Origin: Candidatus Arcticimaribacter sp.
GTDB lineage: Bacteria; Bacteroidota; Bacteroidia; Flavobacteriales; Flavobacteriaceae
Length of the DNA stretch: 14,221 bases
NCBI GenBank assembly: GCA_011526335.1
Contig: WTJB01000207.1
Coordinates: 1-14,221, forward strand
Reading direction: 5' to 3'
Shown in pieces: positions 7,655-13,402 of the stretch (position 1 is the first letter of the stretch; each line of letters starts with the position of its first letter). The notes below the pieces were generated by a model. It ran no database searches. It saw nothing but the letters and a program-made list of their open reading frames with translations, and was not told where the DNA came from. The position numbers and the translations under genes are program-made.

Positions 7655-8164
7655 ATGAAAAAACTCCTTTTTATCTGTTCTTTTTCTTTGCTGTTTTCCT
7701 CTTGTATTGTGATCAAAGTATATGAAACCGAAAAACAAGAAGAGCAAAAAGCCACCGAGCGTCGTGTAGAAAGACGAATGATAGGCTCGGACATAATGGT
7801 TCCAACGCCACATGGAGACCAGGAAATTTTGTTTTTTGGGGAAGATTCTGGGCCGCAAAAACTAAGGATTATTGCCAAAGACAGCATCAAAATTAAGGCC
7901 GATTCTACCCAAGCCAATATTTTTATCTTCAAGTCAGATGATGCCAGTGTTGACCCCATGAAATGGGAATCTAAGGGAACCGTCCGGATGAACGGAAAAC
8001 CGCTGATCATCATTGATGGCGATGTAAAAGAAGCGGGCTATGAAATCAATTCGATTAATCCAGACGAGATTGAAAGCATCAATGTGATCAAGGGAGAGAA
8101 AGCCCTTGAAATGATGGGAGAAAAAGGCAAAAATGGGATCATTCAGATCCGTATGAAAAGCTAG
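7655..8164 (+). CDS. Small lipoprotein with a TonB-plug-like C-terminal segment
   Basis: A 169-residue predicted lipoprotein: MKK, hydrophobic run, then LLFSSC with lipidated Cys17. Residues 24-45 are highly charged and probably helical. The C-terminal part (about 113-168) resembles the conserved core of TonB-dependent receptor plug domains: GKPLIIIDGDV, INPDEIESINVIKGEKALE, then GEKGKNGIIQIRMK, matching the plug pattern of 'PLYVIDG', 'I-x-SI-x-VLK', 'YG-x-x-G-x-NGVI-x-I-TK'. No barrel follows, so it cannot be a receptor. Similar short plug-like modules occur in Bacteroidota fused to other envelope proteins, such as BlaR1/M56-type sensors. It follows the LpxR-like gene by 30 bases. Function unknown; a docking or signalling role is a guess. 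Its 3' end overlaps the acetyltransferase gene by 26 bases. Confidence 0.7.
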   Translation: MKKLLFICSFSLLFSSCIVIKVYETEKQEEQKATERRVERRMIGSDIMVPTPHGDQEILFFGEDSGPQKLRIIAKDSIKIKADSTQANIFIFKSDDASVDPMKWESKGTVRMNGKPLIIIDGDVKEAGYEINSINPDEIESINVIKGEKALEMMGEKGKNGIIQIRMKS

Positions 8165-8606
8165 GGTTTTCCCAAAAATAATAGTTGTGCTCTTTGTCTA
8201 AGCTAAACTTCATTTTTGGGTAAAGCTGATTTCCAGGGACGTTGGTTTTTTCGGTCTCCAAACTTACCCCTACAGCATTTGTTTCAACACAATGCTCTTG
8301 TGCTTTTTTAATCAAGGCTTTACCGATTTTTTTTCCGCGAAAATCAGGATGTACAAAAAGATCATTCAATAACCAGAGCCGCTGCATATTGGTGGAGGAA
8401 AATAAAGGATACAACTGCGTAAACCCTACCATAGTATTCTCATGATAGGCTAGAAATATAATGGATTCGTTTTGTTGTATTCTCGCAGATAAAAAAGCTT
8501 CAGCGCCGTTTAGATCTGTCTTTTTACGGTAAAATACGCGGTAAGCGTCAAAGAGAACAGCAAGCGCTTTTACATGACTTAGGTTCGCGGGTTTAATGTC
8601 AATCAT
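8139..8606 (-). CDS. GNAT-family N-acetyltransferase
   Basis: A 155-residue acetyl-CoA-dependent acetyltransferase of the GNAT superfamily, cytosolic. The acetyl-CoA-binding motif A is clear: LNDLFVHPDFRGKKIGKALI, with the R-x-x-x-x-G pyrophosphate loop (RGKKIG), followed by a helix and the motif B-like segment VSLETEKTN, then NQLYPKMKFSLDK. The N-terminus (DIKPANLSHVKALAVLFDAY) is the usual first strand and helix. The protein is about normal length for a single GNAT domain. Substrate cannot be told from sequence. Its ATG overlaps the stop of the barrel-protein gene by 8 bases (ATGATTGA), so its translation is probably coupled to that gene. The 3' end runs 26 bases into the opposing plug-like lipoprotein gene. 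Confidence 0.88.
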   Translation of the reverse strand: MIDIKPANLSHVKALAVLFDAYRVFYRKKTDLNGAEAFLSARIQQNESIIFLAYHENTMVGFTQLYPLFSSTNMQRLWLLNDLFVHPDFRGKKIGKALIKKAQEHCVETNAVGVSLETEKTNVPGNQLYPKMKFSLDKEHNYYFWENPSFSYGSE

Positions 8607-9249
8607 TTTTTGGGCGTTTTAGAGATCGTAGGGTATAATGAATGCCTAAACCAAAACGTTGAAAGTTTTGTTTTTCACGGTTGTAGTTGTTGTAACTTCT
8701 TTTTTGAAACGCATAACTAAGGCTAACCGAAAAGCGTTTCCAGACCAGATATTCTGCATTGGCATACATGCCCAAGGAGGAAACAAATGTTCCTTTGGGG
8801 TAGTTTTGCCTTTCGGAAAGGCTGGGAGGCTGTCCCGTAGCGTTGAGGTAGAGGTGATATTGTCCTCCCAAGCCTAAGCGAATACGTTTTGTGGGGTAAA
8901 CACTTATTCCCAGAGGAATTTCTAAAAAATAAAGCCGATCTAGGCTTTGGTCATCGGGTAAATCGTATTGATAAGCTATGCGTTGATAGCTGAGTCCAGA
9001 GGTCAAACCAAAGGTTTTTTCGATTCGGTAATGTACTCGCCCGCCTAGGTTGAGATGAATTCTACCTTTGGTCATGGCGTCTAAGGGTTTGCTGTGATGG
9101 AATTGTAAAAAAGCGTCATAATTCCATTTGGGGTAGTATTCCATATCAAAGCCTACCTTGTGATATTGCTGAATCAAAAGGTCGCCTCCCTGACCCATAA
9201 CAAATAGGGGCAGCAGGAGTAAGAACCAAAAAAAGCATTTCTTTTTCAC
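8599..9249 (-). CDS. Outer-membrane beta-barrel protein (small porin-like family)
   Basis: A 216-residue exported protein with a classical signal peptide: MKKK, a long Leu/Phe core, and a probable signal peptidase I site at VMG|Q (residues 17-20). The mature part alternates polar and aromatic residues in strands (NLGGRVHYRIEKTFGL, GLSYQRIAYQYD, RLGLGGQYHLYLNATG, FSVSLSYAFQKRSY, FGLGIHYTL), typical of the OmpA-like or 'outer membrane protein beta-barrel' families of Bacteroidota with about 8 strands. There is no OmpA peptidoglycan-binding domain. A basic tail (RSLKRPKND) follows the last strand. It is the first gene of a two-gene minus-strand unit with the acetyltransferase. I see no clear promoter upstream of it. 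Specific function unknown. Confidence 0.75.
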   Translation of the reverse strand: MKKKCFFWFLLLLPLFVMGQGGDLLIQQYHKVGFDMEYYPKWNYDAFLQFHHSKPLDAMTKGRIHLNLGGRVHYRIEKTFGLTSGLSYQRIAYQYDLPDDQSLDRLYFLEIPLGISVYPTKRIRLGLGGQYHLYLNATGQPPSLSERQNYPKGTFVSSLGMYANAEYLVWKRFSVSLSYAFQKRSYNNYNREKQNFQRFGLGIHYTLRSLKRPKND

Positions 9250-9280
9250 CCGATGTGTTCTAGCTGTAAAGTAAAGAAAA

Positions 9281-9315
9281 TTTTGAGCATAAAAAGAAGA
9301 TATGCTTTACCTTAG
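9281..9315 (+). promoter_or_regulatory. Candidate promoter directly before the Dabb gene
   Basis: TTTTG at 9281-9285 and TACCTTAG at 9308-9315 (7 of 8 matches to TAnnTTTG) are 22 bases apart, an acceptable Bacteroidota spacing. The -7 element ends only 5 bases before the ATG at 9321, so transcription would begin at or close to the start codon, giving a leaderless or nearly leaderless mRNA. This is a weak call. Confidence 0.25.
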
Positions 9316-9320
9316 AGGGC

Positions 9321-9632
9321 ATGAAGAATACCTCATTACTGCAGCACCTTGTCTTGATTTCTTTTTTGGACGAAAGTACTTCTAAAGAGATTGCAGCGGC
9401 CAAACAAGCGGCTGAATCGCTTAAAAAGATCCCTGGGGTTACGGCACTACAGTTTGCTGAAAATGTATCTCCAGAAGGCTTAGACAAAGGATATACTCAC
9501 TGCCTGACCATGAGTTTTGCGGATGAAAAGGTACGCGATGAGGTCTATCTCCCCCACCCCCTTCATCAAGATTTTGTGGCTTTTTTTGTGCCAAAAACAA
9601 AAGCAGTATTGGTCTTTGATTATTGGAAATAA
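9321..9632 (+). CDS. Dabb (stress-responsive alpha/beta-barrel) domain protein
   Basis: A 103-residue protein that is a single Dabb domain, the dimeric ferredoxin-like fold also found in stress-responsive plant proteins and some bacterial cyclases. Visible hallmarks are the first strand LQHLVLISFLDE, the helix KEIAAAKQAAESLKKIPGV, the following strand ALQFAENVSPEGLDKGYTHC, then LTMSFADEKVRDEVYLPHPLHQDF with the characteristic Y-x-x-H-x-x-H-x-x-F pattern, and the last strand KAVLVFDYW. No signal peptide, so probably cytosolic. The next gene, a small lipoprotein, starts 10 bases downstream and is likely co-transcribed. Biochemical role unknown for most members; the family call is firm. Confidence 0.85.
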   Translation: MKNTSLLQHLVLISFLDESTSKEIAAAKQAAESLKKIPGVTALQFAENVSPEGLDKGYTHCLTMSFADEKVRDEVYLPHPLHQDFVAFFVPKTKAVLVFDYWK

Positions 9633-9641
9633 AATAGCCGG

Positions 9642-9902
9642 ATGAGATACTTACTATTTAGTTTAAGCCTAAGTCTATTCTTAGCCTGTAATAAAGCGGC
9701 TGAAACCGAAACAGAAGATGAATGCCCTTGCGTCCGTAAGATTTTTGACCGTACTACCTTTCCGTGTGACAATACGCAAGCAGATCTGTGTTATACAGAC
9801 ACTTTTCGAACCCAAGAAAGTTCTTGTGAAGCAGCAGGCACAACGACCTATCCGAATGACCAGGCCGTTGTGACGACCTGGTATCGGGTAGAATGTCCTT
9901 AG
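9642..9902 (+). CDS. Small cysteine-rich lipoprotein of unknown function
   Basis: I do not recognise this family. The 86-residue precursor has a clear lipoprotein signal: MRY, a Leu/Ser core and the lipobox LFLAC, lipidating Cys16. The mature chain of 70 residues has six more cysteines (28, 30, 42, 50, 62, 85), an even number that suggests three disulfides in a compact extracytoplasmic domain. Directly after the lipid anchor is an acidic stretch (NKAAETETEDE), which resembles the charged sequences that send Bacteroidota lipoproteins to the cell surface, though it does not match a defined export signal exactly. It is 10 bases downstream of the Dabb gene. Its TAG stop interlocks with the stop of the acyl-CoA dehydrogenase gene on the other strand. 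Confidence 0.7.
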   Translation: MRYLLFSLSLSLFLACNKAAETETEDECPCVRKIFDRTTFPCDNTQADLCYTDTFRTQESSCEAAGTTTYPNDQAVVTTWYRVECP

Positions 9903-11713
9903 TGAATCAGTTCTTTTTCTTTTTTGATGGTAACCGTAGAGGGGTTCATCAAAATCTCGGCTTGGCTCGTGGTTTTTGGCAATTCATAAGCGAAGAAGTA
10001 TTCGAGTGTTTCCAACTTGCCTTCGTAGAACTCCTCGGGCAATTCGTTACTGCCAATCAAGAGGTCTTTTTGTGCCGTAACACCAATTTCTAACCAACAC
10101 CAACCCATCAACACCAAGCTAAAGAATTCCATAAAGATACTGGCGTCAGCGAGATAGCGTTCGTAGTCTCCTTTTAGGGCATGCGGCATCAGGTGTTGCA
10201 AGACCTTTTGGGTAAGGGCCAATTTTTCTTCCATTACAGCGGCATAGGCTTTTAGATTGTCATAATTTTTGGCCTCCGCTAGGGTAGCGTTGATTTCTTC
10301 GGCCAATAATTGTAAGCCCTGCCCATTGTTTAGGGTCATTTTTCGGCCTAAAAGGTCTTGGGATTGTATCCCAGTTGTTCCTTCATAAATGGCCGAGATA
10401 CGAATATCACGGATGTATTGTTGAAGAATAAAGTCAGAACAAAAACCGTAACCTCCTAAGATTTGTAAACCATTGTTGACCGAATGAATTCCGGCCTCAG
10501 AAGGGTAGGTTTTCACCACGGGAATGATCATTTCCAAAAGGGTATTGTACTTTAGTTTTTCTTCTTTGGTGGTAGCCGTAGCTTCTAAATCGTAATATTT
10601 TGCTGCCAAAAAGACCATACTCATCGATCCTTCTACAACCGCCTTTTGGAGCAACAACATACGTCTTACGTCAGGGTGATTGATGATAAGGGTTTGTTTT
10701 TCTTCAGGATTTTTGCGTCCATCGCTAGATAACTTTCTTCCTTGTGGGCGTTCATTGGCATATTGCAAGGATGCGTAATAGGCCGCAGAAGCAATGCCAG
10801 AGGCGCCTCTACCTACAGCAATACGCGCTCCATTCATCATCAAAAACATATAGTGTAGCCCTTTATTGGCTTCGCCAACCAACCAAGCACGACAACCGTC
10901 TTTGTCTCCAAAACCGAGGTGGGTAGTACAGTAGCCTTTTTGACCCATTTTCTGAAAATCGGCCACTGCAGTAACGTCATTGGGTTCTAATCCACCGTCT
11001 GCTGTAGGACGATTTTTGGGAACGATAAACAATGAAATTCCTTTGGTCCCTTTAGGAGCCCCTTCTATTCGGGCCAAAAGCAGGTGAACGACATTATCGG
11101 TAAATTGATTGTCTCCTCCAGAGATAAAGATCTTTTGTCCACTGATTTTATAATAGCCTTCATCGGTAGGCGTCGCTTTTGTAACGATATCCGACAAGGA
11201 ACTTCCGGCCTGAGGTTCTGTCAGGCACATGGTGCCTCCCCATTCGCCGGTAAGCATTTTCGGGACAAAGGTGTCTTTGAGTTCTTGACTGGCAAAATGA
11301 ATGATCAACTCGGCAGCCCCTTGGGTAAGACCGGTATAGCCGGGCATATGGTTGTTGGCAGCATCCAAAATATAATAAGCCGCCGTATTGGCCATCAGGG
11401 GAATTTGCATCCCGCCATCTTCATAATCAAAGCCGGCAGAAATAAGGCCTAATTCTCCTCCTTTGTGCATCATGGTTTTGACCTGCTCATGGACATAGAT
11501 TTTTCCATCTTTGTGATGTGCAGGGTTTTCATCCATTTCTTTAAAGTAGGGGTACAACTCTTTGTCGGCAAATTCTTTTACCGAATCCAAATAAAGGTTG
11601 AGGGCTTCTTTATCGTGGTCTTGGAAACGTTCTTTTTCCAATAAATCTTCCATTTGATGTACTTGGTACAAAAAATATTTGAGGGTGTTTACATCTACAT
11701 ACTGATTCGCCAT
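9899..11713 (-). CDS. Acyl-CoA dehydrogenase, large (about 600-residue) class
   Basis: An FAD-dependent flavoenzyme that introduces a trans-2,3 double bond into an acyl-CoA. At 604 residues it belongs to the long class (FadE5/DmdC-like) with an extra C-terminal domain, not the 380-residue short class. Visible are the N-terminal extension, the middle-domain motif MCLTEPQAGSSLSDI (163-176) with YYKISGQKIFISGG, the flavin/substrate segment GQKGYCTTHLGFGD, and ILGGYGFCSDF (418-428) leading to RDIRISAIYEGTTGIQSQDL, where Glu444 is the expected catalytic base. Residues 465-604 form the class-specific C-terminal domain. The start follows AAGGA. Substrate length or type (fatty acyl, or methylmercaptopropionyl as in DmdC) cannot be told by eye. 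It is transcribed alone, from a good promoter with a palindrome in the leader. Confidence 0.93.
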   Translation of the reverse strand: MANQYVDVNTLKYFLYQVHQMEDLLEKERFQDHDKEALNLYLDSVKEFADKELYPYFKEMDENPAHHKDGKIYVHEQVKTMMHKGGELGLISAGFDYEDGGMQIPLMANTAAYYILDAANNHMPGYTGLTQGAAELIIHFASQELKDTFVPKMLTGEWGGTMCLTEPQAGSSLSDIVTKATPTDEGYYKISGQKIFISGGDNQFTDNVVHLLLARIEGAPKGTKGISLFIVPKNRPTADGGLEPNDVTAVADFQKMGQKGYCTTHLGFGDKDGCRAWLVGEANKGLHYMFLMMNGARIAVGRGASGIASAAYYASLQYANERPQGRKLSSDGRKNPEEKQTLIINHPDVRRMLLLQKAVVEGSMSMVFLAAKYYDLEATATTKEEKLKYNTLLEMIIPVVKTYPSEAGIHSVNNGLQILGGYGFCSDFILQQYIRDIRISAIYEGTTGIQSQDLLGRKMTLNNGQGLQLLAEEINATLAEAKNYDNLKAYAAVMEEKLALTQKVLQHLMPHALKGDYERYLADASIFMEFFSLVLMGWCWLEIGVTAQKDLLIGSNELPEEFYEGKLETLEYFFAYELPKTTSQAEILMNPSTVTIKKEKELIH

Positions 11714-11731
11714 AATTCCTTCGTTTTAATG

Positions 11732-11748
11732 TGACCCTTTGTGGGTCA
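11732..11748. promoter_or_regulatory. Perfect palindrome in the acyl-CoA dehydrogenase leader (candidate operator)
   Basis: TGACCC at 11732-11737 and GGGTCA at 11743-11748 are perfect inverted 6-mers separated by TTTGT. The palindrome lies 19 bases upstream of the ATG (minus strand) and 13 bases downstream of the -7 element, so it sits at about the predicted transcription start. A dimeric repressor bound here would block initiation; TetR- and GntR-type regulators often control fatty-acid genes this way. It could alternatively be an mRNA hairpin, with no T tract to suggest termination. Confidence 0.4.
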
Positions 11749-11761
11749 GGGTATTGAAAAT

Positions 11762-11791
11762 CAAATATAAAAAAACCCCTCTATCTTGAAA
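11762..11791 (-). promoter_or_regulatory. Promoter of the acyl-CoA dehydrogenase gene
   Basis: Read on the minus strand, TATATTTG (plus 11762-11769) matches TAnnTTTG fully, and TTTC (plus 11788-11791), one base off the TTTG -33 box, lies 18 bases upstream. This is the best promoter in the window. It predicts a leader of roughly 40 bases that starts near the TGACCC/GGGTCA palindrome. Confidence 0.55.
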
Positions 11792-11905
11792 GGGATGGTC
11801 TATTATTTTTTTAGAATTTAATTTTTTGCAAAGCAATCTTTTCTAAGAAACTCAATACAATAGCAAGAGTTGATTTCTTTCGGTGTAATCTTCACTTTTT
11901 TATTA

Positions 11906-11913
11906 TACTTTTA
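11906..11913 (+). promoter_or_regulatory. Candidate -7 element upstream of the YHYH gene
   Basis: TACTTTTA at 11906-11913 matches 7 of 8 positions of TAnnTTTG, 23 bases before the ATG at 11937. No good -33 box is seen at normal spacing; TTTC at 11878-11881 is 24 bases away. The rest of the 11714-11936 divergent region is AT-rich and holds nothing else I can identify. Confidence 0.3.
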
Positions 11914-11936
11914 GCCAATAATAACATTGTATTTTG

Positions 11937-12923
11937 ATGACTTTCAGAGCCTTTTATTTTCTTGTATTTCTAAGCATTAGTTTTTTTGTTTGTTGTAAGA
12001 AAGAGGATGCTAACTGTTGTGATTTGGTCCAGGGTACTGAAGAGGTTCCACAGGCAAACGTAGATTGTAATGCGGCAAATACACTTAGTACTGTGGGGGT
12101 AGAGTGTCCTTATGAAGCACCCGATTATGGTGTGTATGAAGAAACGCTTACCGAAACGATTCGAACCATAGAAACCAATACGGTTCCCAATCATATTTAT
12201 GGAGACCCTAGAGGTCGGTTTGAGCCCATTTCTAGGACTTTTACCCTTGCTGTTACGCCTACATTATCGAGCGAGAAAACAAGCATTCTCAATGCCAATA
12301 ATCGCCCACGATATTTTTATGGTGTAGCCACCAATGGAGTTCTTTTTGCGCCAGCCCCTGCGACTCCCTTTATTTTTGAAAATCAAACAACGGGGGAATA
12401 CAATTGGGATTGGGTCTTTGAAGCTTCGAACAATAAAGGGCCAGAAAACAATCAAGTAAAATTAGATTGTGCCAGTGCCCATAGCGGAGACCAGGGTTAT
12501 CATTATCACGGAAATATGTTTGCTTTTGCTGAGGTTTTGCTTGAAGGATTAAGTACAGGGACCGAACCAGAACAAGCCATTCAAGTGGGTTGGGCAGCTG
12601 ACGGATTTCCTATTGTTTATTTATATGGTCCTGATGCAGAGGGAAATTTGGTTAAGCTTACACCCAGTTTTCGCCTAAAAGAAGGGGAACGCCCTGGGGA
12701 TGGAATTACAGCTCCTTGTGGGCCCTATAATGGAAAATATTACAACGATTATGAATATATTCCAGCTTTAGGAGACCTTGATCAGTGCAATGGAATAGCG
12801 CGCGCCATCACGTTAAATACTCCCTCAGGTCAGCAAAGTTTTTCTTATTTCTATGTTGTAACAGAAACTTTTCCGCAAATAGGACGCTGTTTTTCAGGCA
12901 CTCCTGATGCTTCTTTTTTATGA
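11937..12923 (+). CDS. YHYH-domain lipoprotein
   Basis: An extracytoplasmic protein of the YHYH family, whose biochemical function is not established to my knowledge. I start it at the ATG at 11937, not the TTG immediately before it. The 328-residue precursor has a hydrophobic signal ending in FFVCCKKED; Cys19 or Cys20 would be lipidated, and the following KKED resembles the Lys plus acidic signal that directs Bacteroidota lipoproteins to the surface. The domain core has AHSGDQGYHYHGNM (His182, His189, His191), VGWAADGFPIVYLYGP (217-232), a conserved-looking DQCNGIA and a terminal FPQIGRCF. The YHYH histidines suggest a metal site, which is inference. Further cysteines (27, 28, 44, 57, 178, 261, 284, 318) suggest disulfides. 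It shares ATGA with the next gene. Confidence 0.82.
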   Translation: MTFRAFYFLVFLSISFFVCCKKEDANCCDLVQGTEEVPQANVDCNAANTLSTVGVECPYEAPDYGVYEETLTETIRTIETNTVPNHIYGDPRGRFEPISRTFTLAVTPTLSSEKTSILNANNRPRYFYGVATNGVLFAPAPATPFIFENQTTGEYNWDWVFEASNNKGPENNQVKLDCASAHSGDQGYHYHGNMFAFAEVLLEGLSTGTEPEQAIQVGWAADGFPIVYLYGPDAEGNLVKLTPSFRLKEGERPGDGITAPCGPYNGKYYNDYEYIPALGDLDQCNGIARAITLNTPSGQQSFSYFYVVTETFPQIGRCFSGTPDASFL

Positions 12924-13390
12924 ATTGTTTTGCTTCTTTACTGCTTCTTTTTGCTTTGCTTTCAGGCAAGACGAATCATGACGTACAAATGACCCAATTT
13001 GAATTGTCGCAGCAGAAAGGAACTTTGGCGCTAACCATCAAAGTCGAAAAAATGGATTTTTTTCGTTCTTGGAAAGGCTTTGAATTTTTGGCGATGAATC
13101 AGCAAAAAGCAATAATTAACGACTATTTACAACACAACACTTTTTGGTCTTTTAATGGTCTTCCCTTTTCTCTTTGTACCTATGAAATTCAAGAAGATTA
13201 TGAGCATTTTTTCATTCGGGCTAATTTTGAAAATGCTCCCCAAAAAATAGTCCAAGTGGGATTTCGTAATCGATTTCTCATCGAAGAAATCAAGGGACAT
13301 TTAAACATCATTCACATCAACCTTAATGAGCAACTTAGAAGCTTTAAAATGGATAAAAAGCGGCAAGTAATTACGCTTGAATACAAATGA
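12920..13390 (+). CDS. DUF6702-like exported protein
   Basis: A 156-residue protein with a probable signal peptide (MNCFASLLLLFALLSG, cleavage near residue 16) and a beta-rich mature part. It resembles the DUF6702 family of Bacteroidota: the opening MTQFELSQQKGTLALTIKV, the middle INDYLQHNTFWSFNGLPF, the CTYEIQEDYEHFFIRANF strand pair, and the closing segment HLNIIHINLNEQLRSFKM, which corresponds to the family's 'Q-x-Niv-x-i-x-x-x-g-x-x-kS' ending. Function of the family is unknown. The single Cys3 is inside the signal region and not a lipobox. It begins within the YHYH stop codon (ATGA overlap), so both are made together and probably act in the same compartment. The family assignment is by pattern and could be wrong. 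Confidence 0.65.
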   Translation: MNCFASLLLLFALLSGKTNHDVQMTQFELSQQKGTLALTIKVEKMDFFRSWKGFEFLAMNQQKAIINDYLQHNTFWSFNGLPFSLCTYEIQEDYEHFFIRANFENAPQKIVQVGFRNRFLIEEIKGHLNIIHINLNEQLRSFKMDKKRQVITLEYK

Positions 13391-13402
13391 CTTTTCTAGA
13401 TT

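Noticed and set aside
9250..9320. Promoter for the barrel-protein/acetyltransferase unit
   Set aside because: On the minus strand the closest match to TAnnTTTG has two mismatches at fixed positions, too weak to report.
11084..11452. A 122-residue plus-strand frame inside the acyl-CoA dehydrogenase gene
   Set aside because: Antisense to conserved catalytic-domain coding sequence; no independent support.
11776..11794. CCCT...AGGG hairpin as a terminator between the divergent genes
   Set aside because: The stem is only four base pairs and overlaps the -33 region of the minus-strand promoter; no gene ends here.
11934..11936. TTG start for the YHYH gene
   Set aside because: It adds a single Met before a proper ATG, so the ATG at 11937 is simpler.
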